The position numbers and the translations under genes were made by a program. The notes beneath the pieces are model-generated. The model made no database searches. It saw only the letters and a program-made list of their open reading frames with translations, and was not told the DNA's origin. Below, piece after piece: positions 1 to 7,233 of a stretch of 64,000 bases of DNA (position 1 is its first letter; each line of letters starts with the position of its first letter). The DNA is taken from contig NZ_JBEBMX010000007.1 in the NCBI RefSeq assembly GCF_043196875.1, positions 1 through 64,000 on the forward strand. Direction: 5' to 3'. The stretch is from Saccharospirillum sp043196875. GTDB lineage: Bacteria > Pseudomonadota > Gammaproteobacteria > Pseudomonadales > Natronospirillaceae.

Positions 1-80
<80 letters not shown>

Positions 81-101
81 AGTGTGGTCGTTCAATTTTT
101 G

Positions 102-150
102 AATTGGGCGTCCAAGCGGTAAGGTCCGGTCTGCACATCCGTGTGCAGCC
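102..150 (+). pseudogene. tRNA-Cys-like remnant (D arm and anticodon arm only)
   Basis: Bases 112-124 match the D-arm sequence shared by bacterial tRNA-Gln and many tRNA-Cys genes. They are followed at 127-135 by CGGTCTGCA, as in the tRNA-Cys anticodon arm, with anticodon GCA at 133-135. The D stem (T111/T125) and the anticodon stem (C126/T142, T130/T138) carry mismatches, position 37 is C instead of a purine, and no acceptor 5' strand or T arm follows. A new local hairpin, CTGCACA at 131-137 with TGTGCAG at 142-148, can form instead. I read it as a decayed tRNA fragment; chance similarity is possible. Confidence 0.45.
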
Positions 151-194
151 GTAAAAACGGACAGGAAGCATGCTTCCTAAGCGTCCGTTTTTAC
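151..194. repeat. Nested perfect palindrome (44 bp)
   Basis: GTAAAAACGGAC (151-162) and GTCCGTTTTTAC (183-194) are exact reverse complements. Inside them AGGAAGCATGCTTCCT (163-178) is itself a perfect 16-bp palindrome. The whole unit can extrude as a long hairpin with only a four-base asymmetry (AAGC, 179-182). It ends directly against the second copy of the tRNA 3' end. No function can be assigned. Confidence 0.85.
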
Positions 195-213
195 CCTGCC
201 CCCGCTACCAATT
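195..213 (+). repeat. 19-bp direct repeat, copy 2 (displaced tRNA-fMet 3' end)
   Basis: This is an exact copy of 62-80 placed 133 bp downstream, including an encoded CCA, but without the rest of a tRNA. Together with copy 1 it brackets the tRNA-Cys-like remnant and the nested palindrome. Confidence 0.85.
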
Positions 214-214
214 G

Positions 215-362
215 AAATGTTGTTTCTGTTTATGAAGAATCAGCGTTTTCGGAATTCCACGGAATTCCAGGGTCTTCGGACCACCGGAAGCCAGAGGGCC
301 TTCCGTAGCATAAAGAAGTCCGCTGGACTTCAGCATTAAGCCCCTCATGCAGGGGCTTTTTT
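215..362 (+). ncRNA. Hairpin-rich segment ending in an intrinsic terminator; candidate small RNA or processed leader
   Basis: Several compact hairpins follow one another: two GGAATTCC units (251-258 and 261-268), GGTC-TTCG-GACC with a UUCG loop (271-282), CGGAAG/CTTCCG (285-290 with 300-305), and GAAGTCC-GCT-GGACTTC (315-331). Last comes AGCCCCT/AGGGGCT (339-345 with 351-357) followed by a T run to 362, a standard intrinsic terminator. No plausible reading frame is present. It may be the 3' portion of the tRNA transcript or an independent small RNA; no promoter is evident. Confidence 0.45.
339..362 (+). terminator. Intrinsic terminator between tRNA-fMet and rimP
   Basis: Stem AGCCCCT (339-345) pairs with AGGGGCT (351-357) over a five-base loop and runs into six T residues. 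It would end or attenuate tRNA transcription before rimP, so rimP-nusA may depend on read-through or on its own promoter. Confidence 0.8.
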
Positions 363-430
363 GTACGTGCAGCCTCGCAGTGAGGTGAATGGCTACCGAC
401 GGCGGCCATTGTCGAGATCAGTTGATTTTG

Positions 431-485
431 ATCTGGGCCTGCGGAATCGACGCCGGTGCGACGGTTCCAAAGTTGCCCTTTTTTT
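431..485 (+). promoter_or_regulatory. rimP leader stem-loop with T run (attenuator-like)
   Basis: GGGC (435-438) pairs with GCCC (475-478), GGAA (443-446) with TTCC (465-468), and an inner TCG/CGA pair closes a loop. A T7 tract follows at 479-485, 34 bases before the rimP start. This arrangement resembles the rimP leader element known upstream of rimP-nusA in gammaproteobacteria. Assignment to that family is by position and shape only. Confidence 0.5.
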
Positions 486-518
486 GTTTTTGAAAAAGCG
501 CTCAAACAGAGGACGCCC

Positions 519-980
519 ATGGCGAAGGTAGATGAACTGACAACGCTGATCGAACCGGTTGTGACCGGTTTGGGCTATGTGTTCTGGGGTTTGGAATATG
601 TGGCGCGCGGTAAGCACAGTTTGTTGCGCGTTTATATCGATCATGAAGACGGCATTACTGTCGATCATTGCGCTGAAGTCAGTCATCAGATCAGCGCTGT
701 GATGGATGTCGAAGACCCGATCAGTCAGAACTACACCCTGGAAGTGTCATCGCCAGGCATGGATCGGCCGTTATTCACTTTGGAACAATTCGCTCTTTAT
801 ATTGGTGAGTGGATTGATGTTCGACTGCGCGCTCCGTTCGAAGGACGGCGTAAGTTTAAAGGCGTACTGAGCGCCATCGAAGACGGTGATATTTGCGTCA
901 CCCTGGATGGCAGCGATTACCTGCTGCCGATTGAAAGTATAGAAGTGGCGCGTTTGGTTCCGAACTTCGACAACGCATAA
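519..980 (+). CDS. rimP: Ribosome maturation factor RimP
   Basis: RimP (153 residues) helps mature the 30S subunit in the cytoplasm. The N-terminal half contains the family signature around GLGYVFWGLEYV and RVYIDHEDGITVDHC. The middle shows YTLEVSSPGMDRPL, the most conserved RimP motif, and the C-terminal half is the SH3-like domain with FKGVLSAIEDGDI. The start at 519 is chosen because AGAGGA stands seven bases upstream and the product begins MAKVDELT; a longer frame from 456 has an unrelated 21-residue extension. It is the first gene of the nusA-infB operon, 56 bases before nusA. Confidence 0.95.
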   Translation: MAKVDELTTLIEPVVTGLGYVFWGLEYVARGKHSLLRVYIDHEDGITVDHCAEVSHQISAVMDVEDPISQNYTLEVSSPGMDRPLFTLEQFALYIGEWIDVRLRAPFEGRRKFKGVLSAIEDGDICVTLDGSDYLLPIESIEVARLVPNFDNA

Positions 981-1036
981 CCGATTAATCGAAAAGGAAA
1001 GCCCGGTACAGGCCCGGCAAACGAGAGGCTGAGACG

Positions 1037-2530
1037 ATGAGCAAAGAAATTCTTCTGGTCGTGGACGCGGTAGCGAATGAAAAGGGTGTATCCCGTGAAG
1101 TCATTTTTGACGCCATGGAACTTGCTCTTGCCGCTGCGGCCAAGAAGCGCTTCGACGATGAAGGCGAAGCGGACATCAAGGTAGTCATCGACCGCGAAAC
1201 CGGGGAATACGAAACTTTCCGTCGCTGGACGGTAACCGCCGATGACGTAGTCCCAATGTTGGGTTCTGAGTGGACCGTGGAAGAGGCGCATGAGGTCGAC
1301 AAGACTCTGCAGCCGGACGACACCTACGAGGAAAAAGTTGAGAACGCGGGCTTTGGTCGTATCAGCGCCCAGGCTGCCAAGCAGATTATCGTGCAGAAAG
1401 TGCGCGAAGCCGAACGCGCGAAAATTGTTGAACAGTATCGCGAGCGTGTTGGTGAAATGGTGTTGGGTACGGTCAAGAAAGTGACCCGCGACAACATCAT
1501 AGTTGATCTGGGCAACAACGCCGAAGCGGTGTTGCCACGCGAAGAAGTGATCGGCCGCGAAACCTTCCGCATCGGCGATCGAGTCCGCGCCGTGCTGCAA
1601 GGTGTGCGCGCTGAGGGCCGTGGCCCGCAATTGGTATTGAGCCGCGCCAGCAACGAAATGCTGATCGAATTGTTCCGCATTGAAGTGCCGGAAATTCAGG
1701 AGGAAGTGATCGAGATTCGTGGTTGCGCCCGCGACCCGGGTTCACGCGCCAAGATCGCTGTGAAAACCAATGACGGACGCATCGATCCGGTGGGTGCTTG
1801 TGTCGGTATGCGCGGTTCACGCGTACAGGCCGTTTCCAACGAGCTGAACAACGAACGCGTCGACATCATTTTGTGGGACGACAACCCGGCGCAATTGGTG
1901 ATCAACGCCATGGCACCGGCGGAAGTCGCGTCCATCGTTATGGATGAAGACACTCACACCATGGATGTCGCCGTTGCTGAAGACAACCTGGCAATCGCCA
2001 TCGGTCGCAGCGGACAAAACGTTCGTCTGGCCAGCGATTTAACAGGCTGGACCATCAACGTCATGACTGAAGCCGAAGCCGGTGAGAAACAGGAAGCTGA
2101 AGCTGGTCAGTTGGTCACTTATTTTGAAGAAAAACTGGATGTCGACGAGGACATCGCCCTGATCCTGGTTGAGGAAGGCTTCACCACTTTGGAAGAAGTG
2201 GCCTACGTACCTCAGGAAGAGTTTCTCGCCATCGAAGGTTTTGATGAGGACATTGTTCAGGAATTGCGTCAGCGCGCCAAAGATGTGCTGTTGACTCAGG
2301 AACTGGCCAGTGAAGAACAGCTGGATTCCGCCACCCCTCAGGAAGATTTGCTGTCCATGGAAGGCATGGATGATGGTCTGGCTCGCCTGCTGGCGAGCAA
2401 GGGCATTTGCAGCATGGAAGATCTGGCGGAACAGAGCATCGATGAACTGATGGACATCGATGGAATGAACGAAGAGCGCGCCGGTCAATTGATCATGGCA
2501 GCACGGGCGCCTTGGTTTGAAAACGACTAA
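1037..2530 (+). CDS. nusA: Transcription termination/antitermination factor NusA
   Basis: NusA (497 residues, like the E. coli protein) binds RNA polymerase and nascent RNA and modulates pausing, termination and antitermination. The N-terminal polymerase-binding domain opens MSKEILLVVDAVANEKGV. An S1 domain lies near 135-200 (LGTVKKVTRDNIIVDLG). Two KH domains follow, with GACVGMRGSRVQAV and AIGRSGQNVRLA. The C terminus holds two helix-hairpin-helix acidic repeats at about 365-490, as in gammaproteobacteria. GAGAGG precedes the ATG. It is cotranscribed with rimP and, 19 bases downstream, infB. Confidence 0.97.
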   Translation: MSKEILLVVDAVANEKGVSREVIFDAMELALAAAAKKRFDDEGEADIKVVIDRETGEYETFRRWTVTADDVVPMLGSEWTVEEAHEVDKTLQPDDTYEEKVENAGFGRISAQAAKQIIVQKVREAERAKIVEQYRERVGEMVLGTVKKVTRDNIIVDLGNNAEAVLPREEVIGRETFRIGDRVRAVLQGVRAEGRGPQLVLSRASNEMLIELFRIEVPEIQEEVIEIRGCARDPGSRAKIAVKTNDGRIDPVGACVGMRGSRVQAVSNELNNERVDIILWDDNPAQLVINAMAPAEVASIVMDEDTHTMDVAVAEDNLAIAIGRSGQNVRLASDLTGWTINVMTEAEAGEKQEAEAGQLVTYFEEKLDVDEDIALILVEEGFTTLEEVAYVPQEEFLAIEGFDEDIVQELRQRAKDVLLTQELASEEQLDSATPQEDLLSMEGMDDGLARLLASKGICSMEDLAEQSIDELMDIDGMNEERAGQLIMAARAPWFEND

Positions 2531-2549
2531 TCACGGGTAGGAGGAATCC

Positions 2550-5147
2550 ATGGCAGAAGTCACCGTTAAACAACTGGCGGAGAGCGTTGGTACACCCGTT
2601 GATCGTTTGTTGAAACAGATGAGCGATGCGGGTCTGCCGCAGCAGTCGGAAAGCGACGCCGTCAATGACGACCAGAAGCAGACCCTGTTGACATTTTTGA
2701 AGAGCAGTCATGGTGAAAGCAATGACAGTTCGCCGAAAAAAATCACCTTAAAGCGCAAAGTAACCACTCAATTAAAAACCGGTGGTTCTGCGCGCGGCAA
2801 AACGGTCAATATCGAAGTGCGTAAGAAGCGCACCTACGTTCAGCGCGATGCTGTAGAAGCGACCGAAAGCGAAGCACCGGCTGAAGAGAAAGTAGCAGCG
2901 GAAGCGCCAGCACCGACAGCGAATGACAGCGCCACTCGTCGTGCTGAAGAAGACGCCAAACTGGAAGCGGCACGTCAGCGCGATGCTGAAGCAAAAGCCA
3001 AAGCGGAAGCGGAACGTAAAGCGGCTCAAGCGGCGCGTCAATCCGCGCAAAGCGAAACGTCTGAGACCGAAGAAGATCCAAAATTGGCGGTAGCAGAAGC
3101 CGAAGCCAAGATGGCGAAGGAAGATCGCACCACCGAGAAGAAGAAACACAAAACTGAAAAACCGGTTCGAGTCGATGACGGCCCGGCCGGTGACAGTCGT
3201 AAAGCGGGTCATAAAAAAGGCGGCAAGAAAGCCGAAGTGGCTCAGCGTGTGGCCAGCGGTCGTGGCGGCAATAAACATCAGCAGATGTTGTCGGCACTGG
3301 ATGAAGGCGAAGGTGAAGGTTTTGGCCGTCGTCGTCGTCGTAAGTCGAACAAACATCGTGATCACCAGTTCGAGCGTCCGACGGCACCGGTAGTCCGTGA
3401 AGTTCAATTGGGTGAAGCCATTACCGTGGCTGACTTGGCTAACCAGATGTCCATTAAGGCAGCTGAAGTGGTCAAAGTATTGTTCAAGATGGGTGTGATG
3501 GTGACGGTTAACCAGAGCATCGATCAGGACACCGCCATCCTGGTGATCGAAGAGATGGGCCACAAGTATGCGGTCGTCAATGAGAACGCCATGGAAGACG
3601 ATCTGATGGAAGTGAGCTACAGCGGTGAAGAAACCGCCCGTGCTCCTGTCATCACCGTTATGGGTCACGTTGACCACGGTAAGACCAGCTTGCTTGACCA
3701 CATTCGTCGCACTCGCGTTGTGGCCGGTGAGTCCGGTGGTATTACCCAGCACATCGGCGCTTACCACGTTAAGACCGACAAAGGCATGATCACCTTCCTG
3801 GATACTCCCGGACACGCCGCCTTTACCGCCATGCGTGCGCGTGGTGCTCAGGCGACTGACGTGGTGATTCTGGTGGTTGCCGCCGACGATGGTGTGATGC
3901 CGCAAACCGAAGAGGCGATTCAACACGCCAAAGCGGCCGGTGTTCCTTTGATCGTTGCCATCAACAAGATGGACAAAGAGGAAGCCGATCCGGATCGTGT
4001 TATCAATGAACTGTCTCAGCGTGATGTTATTCCTGAAGCTTGGGGTGGCGATACGCAGTTTGTTCAGGTATCGGCGCATTCTGGTCAGGGCATTGATGAG
4101 TTGCTCGACGCCATCTTGCTGCAGGCTGAAGTGTTGGAGCTGAAAGCTCACGCCACGGGTCCGGGTAAAGGTGTCGTGGTCGAATCCAGCCTGGATAAAG
4201 GTCGTGGTGCTGTGGCAACTGTACTGGTCCAATCCGGTCTGTTGCGCAAAGGTGACGTTGTCCTGGCAGGCGCTTTCTACGGCAAGGTTCGCGCCTTGTT
4301 GGATGAAACCGGTCAGCAGGTTGACGAAGCTGGCCCGTCTATTCCGGTCGAGGTTCTTGGCTTGAACGGTACTCCCGACGCTGGCGATGAATTTGTTGTC
4401 GCTGAGAACGAGCGTACCGCTCGTGAAGTGGCCGAGATGCGTTACGAGCGTGCTAAGGAATCCATCCAGGCGCAGCAACAAGCAGCCAAGCTGGATGCCT
4501 TGTTCCAGGGTATGGGTTCATCTGAACTGCAGAACCTGAATGTTGTTCTCAAAGCGGACGTGCGCGGTTCGCTGGAAGCGATCAGTGCCTCCTTGCAGAA
4601 GCTGAGCACCGACGAAGTCAAGGTGAACATCATCGCCAGCGGTGTGGGCGCGATTTCCGAGTCGGATGCCAACCTGGCGATTACCGCCAGTGCGGTGGTC
4701 TTCGGTTTCAACGTTCGTGCTACTGGTAAGGCGCGTACGGTCATCGAAAATGCCGGCCTGGATCTGCGTTACTACAACGTCATTTACGACCTGATCGACG
4801 ACGTCAAAGCCGCCATGAGTGGTCTGTTGTCGCCCGATCTGCGTGAAGAGATCGTCGGTCTGGCGGAAGTGCGCGATGTCTTCAACTCACCGAAGTTTGG
4901 CCAGGTCGCTGGCTGCATGGTGGTTGAGGGTACCGTCTACCGCAACAAGAAGATCCGTGTTCTGCGCGACGAAGTGGTGATCTACGAAGGCGAACTGGAA
5001 TCGCTGCGCCGCTTTAAAGACGATGTTCAGGAAGTACGTCAGGGAATGGAATGCGGTATCGGTGTTCGCAACTACAATGACGTGAAAGCCGGCGACAAGA
5101 TCGAAGTCTTTGACGTTAAAGAAGTGGCTCGCAGCATCGAAGACTGA
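2550..5147 (+). CDS. infB: Translation initiation factor IF-2
   Basis: IF-2 (865 residues) is the GTPase that brings fMet-tRNA to the 30S subunit and promotes subunit joining. Residues 1-50 form the small IF2 N-terminal helical domain. About 50-270 is a charged, repetitive Ala/Glu/Lys/Arg linker ending in a GRRRRRKS stretch. The second N-terminal domain precedes the G domain, where G1 is GHVDHGKT (372-379), G3 DTPGHA and G4 NKMD. Domains II-IV with GSLEAI and ASGVGAISE follow. AGGAGG lies before the ATG. It shares an operon with the initiator tRNA region and nusA. Confidence 0.97.
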   Translation: MAEVTVKQLAESVGTPVDRLLKQMSDAGLPQQSESDAVNDDQKQTLLTFLKSSHGESNDSSPKKITLKRKVTTQLKTGGSARGKTVNIEVRKKRTYVQRDAVEATESEAPAEEKVAAEAPAPTANDSATRRAEEDAKLEAARQRDAEAKAKAEAERKAAQAARQSAQSETSETEEDPKLAVAEAEAKMAKEDRTTEKKKHKTEKPVRVDDGPAGDSRKAGHKKGGKKAEVAQRVASGRGGNKHQQMLSALDEGEGEGFGRRRRRKSNKHRDHQFERPTAPVVREVQLGEAITVADLANQMSIKAAEVVKVLFKMGVMVTVNQSIDQDTAILVIEEMGHKYAVVNENAMEDDLMEVSYSGEETARAPVITVMGHVDHGKTSLLDHIRRTRVVAGESGGITQHIGAYHVKTDKGMITFLDTPGHAAFTAMRARGAQATDVVILVVAADDGVMPQTEEAIQHAKAAGVPLIVAINKMDKEEADPDRVINELSQRDVIPEAWGGDTQFVQVSAHSGQGIDELLDAILLQAEVLELKAHATGPGKGVVVESSLDKGRGAVATVLVQSGLLRKGDVVLAGAFYGKVRALLDETGQQVDEAGPSIPVEVLGLNGTPDAGDEFVVAENERTAREVAEMRYERAKESIQAQQQAAKLDALFQGMGSSELQNLNVVLKADVRGSLEAISASLQKLSTDEVKVNIIASGVGAISESDANLAITASAVVFGFNVRATGKARTVIENAGLDLRYYNVIYDLIDDVKAAMSGLLSPDLREEIVGLAEVRDVFNSPKFGQVAGCMVVEGTVYRNKKIRVLRDEVVIYEGELESLRRFKDDVQEVRQGMECGIGVRNYNDVKAGDKIEVFDVKEVARSIED

Positions 5148-5184
5148 TGCTTCTCGTCCCGGTTCTATACTGGGGCAGATGACT

Positions 5185-5215
5185 GCCCAGACTGACCAAG
5201 ATGGTCGGTCTGGGC
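5185..5215 (+). other. Thirteen-pair hairpin between infB and rbfA
   Basis: GCCCAGAC (5185-5192) pairs with GTCTGGGC (5208-5215), and GACC/GGTC continues the stem around an AAGAT loop with one T-G pair. No T run follows, so it is not a classical terminator. An RNase processing site or a stabilising 3' structure for infB mRNA is more likely. Confidence 0.6.
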
Positions 5216-5237
5216 GCTAATCGTTTTAGGTAATCTC

Positions 5238-5633
5238 ATGGCTAAAGACAACAGTCGCCTGCGCCGGATCGGTGATCAGATTCAACGCGATCTGTCAGTA
5301 CTGATTCAGCAGGAAGTCAAAGACCCACGTCTGGGTATGGTGACCATCAATGCGGTCAAGGTCAGTCGCGATCTGTCCTATGCCGACATTTATTTCACCT
5401 GCATGGCCTTTGGCGATAATGCCGAAGCCGAACAACAACGCGATGAACAAGAAGCCTTGTTGAATAAAGCGAGTGGCTTTTTGCGTTCTATGCTGGCGCA
5501 AGAAATACAGCTGCGCGTCATGCCGCAATTGCGTTTTCATTATGACCAGGTGCTGGAAAGCGGCACTCGCCTGACTGGCTTGATCGACGAAGCCTTACGT
5601 CAGGATCAAGCTCGTCATCAGGACGACGACTGA
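5238..5633 (+). CDS. rbfA: 30S ribosome-binding factor RbfA
   Basis: RbfA (131 residues) is a KH-fold protein that binds the pre-30S subunit and assists 16S rRNA 5'-end maturation, notably at low temperature. The sequence starts with RLRRIGDQIQRDLSVLIQQEVKDPRLG, carries VKVSRDLSYADIYFT in the KH core and ends with the family motif MPQLRFHYDQVLESG. It lies between infB and truB in the standard order, 39 bases before truB. The acidic tail (HQDDD) is variable in the family. Confidence 0.95.
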   Translation: MAKDNSRLRRIGDQIQRDLSVLIQQEVKDPRLGMVTINAVKVSRDLSYADIYFTCMAFGDNAEAEQQRDEQEALLNKASGFLRSMLAQEIQLRVMPQLRFHYDQVLESGTRLTGLIDEALRQDQARHQDDD

Positions 5634-5672
5634 GTCGTCCTTTTCCCCTCCCATTTATTTCCTAGCTGATTC

Positions 5673-6602
5673 ATGGCACGCAGAAAAAAAGGTCGTCCGC
5701 TTGATGGCGTGATACTGGTTGATAAACCCGATGGCTGGTCGTCCAACGGCGTGCTGCAAAAAGTGCGTTGGCTGTTTCAGGCGCAAAAAGCCGGTCATAC
5801 CGGTGCGCTGGATCCGCTAGCGACCGGCTTGCTGCCTATCTGTCTCGGCGAAGCGACTAAGTTCAGCCGTTTTCTGCTCGATGCTGATAAAGCCTATCGC
5901 GCCACCGCGCGCCTGGGTGTGCGTACCGATACGCTGGATGCCGAAGGCGAAGTGATTGACACCCGACCGGTACCTGAGTTGCAGCGTGAAGTGGTAGAGC
6001 GGTTGTTAGCTGAGCGGTTTACTGGCGACATCGAGCAAGTACCACCGATGTACTCGGCGCTTAAGCGCGACGGTCAGAAACTCTATGACCTGGCGCGGCA
6101 GGGCAAAACCGTTGAGCGTGAAGCACGCCCGGTGCAGATTTTCAGTCTGACTTTGGTTGAGCTCAACGACGACGAACTGGTGTTGGATGTGCATTGTTCC
6201 AAAGGCACTTACATTCGCACTCTGGTCGATGACATTGGCGAGGCACTTGGCTGTGGCGCTCATATCACCGCCCTACGTCGGACTCGCCATGGTCGTTTCA
6301 GTCTGGATCAGGCGCAGCCACTGCAAACCTTGATCGAACGGCAGGAGGCTCAAGGCCATACCGCTCTGGATGAGTGGTTGCTGCCGTTGCAATCTTTGTT
6401 AGTCGATTTGCCGGTTATCGAATTAAGCGAAGCCCAGGGTCAGCGCTTCAGTCATGGTAATCCAGTGAGTCACTTCCGTTTGGAAACGCCGTTTGAAGGC
6501 CTGGCTCAGGCCGTCGCCGAAGGGCGCTTTCTGGGCGTCGGCGAGGTCGACGCCAGCGGTGCATTGCAACCGCTTAGAGTGATCGCAACCAGCGCGGTAT
6601 GA
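5673..6602 (+). CDS. truB: tRNA pseudouridine(55) synthase TruB
   Basis: TruB (309 residues) converts U55 in the T loop of tRNAs to pseudouridine. The catalytic motif GALDPLATGLLP, with its aspartate, is near residue 50. PPMYSALKRDGQKLYDLAR and the GTYIRTLVDDIGEALG motif follow. The C-terminal part is the bacterial TruB extension with a PUA-like end. The length equals the E. coli enzyme. It is followed by a promoter-like sequence and rpsO. Confidence 0.96.
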   Translation: MARRKKGRPLDGVILVDKPDGWSSNGVLQKVRWLFQAQKAGHTGALDPLATGLLPICLGEATKFSRFLLDADKAYRATARLGVRTDTLDAEGEVIDTRPVPELQREVVERLLAERFTGDIEQVPPMYSALKRDGQKLYDLARQGKTVEREARPVQIFSLTLVELNDDELVLDVHCSKGTYIRTLVDDIGEALGCGAHITALRRTRHGRFSLDQAQPLQTLIERQEAQGHTALDEWLLPLQSLLVDLPVIELSEAQGQRFSHGNPVSHFRLETPFEGLAQAVAEGRFLGVGEVDASGALQPLRVIATSAV

Positions 6603-6606
6603 GGCT

Positions 6607-6664
6607 TTGTTCCTGCTCGGTTGCTGATGTATAATCCCGCGCGGTTTGCAGCTGTGTAGCTGCA
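6607..6664 (+). promoter_or_regulatory. rpsO promoter and leader hairpin
   Basis: TTGTTC (6607-6612) and a perfect TATAAT (6630-6635) are separated by 17 bases, giving a start near 6642. TGCAGCT (6647-6653) and AGCTGCA (6658-6664) form a hairpin early in the leader. Known S15 autoregulation acts through structures in the rpsO leader, so the hairpin may contribute. That part is inference. Confidence 0.65.
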
Positions 6665-6732
6665 CGCTGGAATGCCACTGTTAATATGCGCGGTGGTCAC
6701 TCCTTTTATTTGGCATATTCGTGGAGTTACCC

Positions 6733-7002
6733 ATGTCACTGACAGTTGAACAAAAAGCGGAAATCGTTAAGGAATTCGGTACCGGCGCCAATGATACCGG
6801 ATCCCCGGAAGTCCAGGTTGCATTGCTGACCCGTAACATCGAAGGTCTGCAGGGCCACTTTAAAGATCACAGCAAGGATCACCATTCTCGCCGTGGTCTG
6901 ATCCGCATGGTTAACCAGCGTCGTAAGCTGCTGGACTACCTCAAGCGGAAAGACGTCGAACGTTACGCTACCCTGATTAAGAAACTGGGTCTGCGTCGCT
7001 AA
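6733..7002 (+). CDS. rpsO: 30S ribosomal protein S15
   Basis: S15 (89 residues) is a primary 16S rRNA-binding protein that also forms an intersubunit bridge. Family motifs are plain: DTGSPEVQVALLT, LQGHFKDHSKDHHSRRGL and RRKLLDYLKRKD. The ATG at 6733 is chosen over a GTG at 6721 because GGAG stands six bases upstream and the product then begins MSLTVEQ. It has its own TATAAT promoter and is followed by pnp, as in E. coli. Confidence 0.97.
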   Translation: MSLTVEQKAEIVKEFGTGANDTGSPEVQVALLTRNIEGLQGHFKDHSKDHHSRRGLIRMVNQRRKLLDYLKRKDVERYATLIKKLGLRR

Positions 7003-7012
7003 GCGATACCGC

Positions 7013-7036
7013 CAAGGGCTCCGTCAGGGGCCCTTG
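7013..7036 (+). terminator. Weak terminator or attenuator after rpsO
   Basis: CAAGGGC (7013-7019) pairs with GCCCTTG (7030-7036), followed only by the interrupted T-rich stretch TTCGTTTC. This weak structure would allow partial read-through into pnp. Confidence 0.5.
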
Positions 7037-7146
7037 TTCGTTTCAAGCCAGTGTCACTGCGCTCCCGCCCGTTGTATTTGGAACTGACTTTTCGGACGAC
7101 CGTGAACAACGATATTTCCCCGGGCTGGTGTTATACCGCCTGCGGA

Positions 7147-7189
7147 GCTTCTATCCATAGGGTCTCAGCCAGACTTTATCGATAGAAGC
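7147..7189 (+). promoter_or_regulatory. pnp leader stem-loop
   Basis: GCTTCTATC (7147-7155) and GATAGAAGC (7181-7189) are perfectly complementary, and an inner GTCT/AGAC pair (7162-7165 with 7171-7174) extends the structure. It lies 45 bases before the pnp start. In E. coli a leader duplex cut by RNase III lets PNPase repress its own synthesis; this hairpin is placed to do the same, but that is inferred. Confidence 0.55.
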
Positions 7190-7233
7190 ATCGTTGGGAT
7201 CGGGTCCAATCATTAACTAAAAAGGAGACTCGA

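Noticed and set aside
251..268. GGAATTCC pair as a short CRISPR or tandem array
   Set aside because: Only two palindromic units are present, without spacers or cas genes.
2772..4481. Minus-strand frame of 569 codons opposite infB
   Set aside because: It mirrors infB codon structure, has no ribosome site or recognisable domain, and infB is certain on the other strand.
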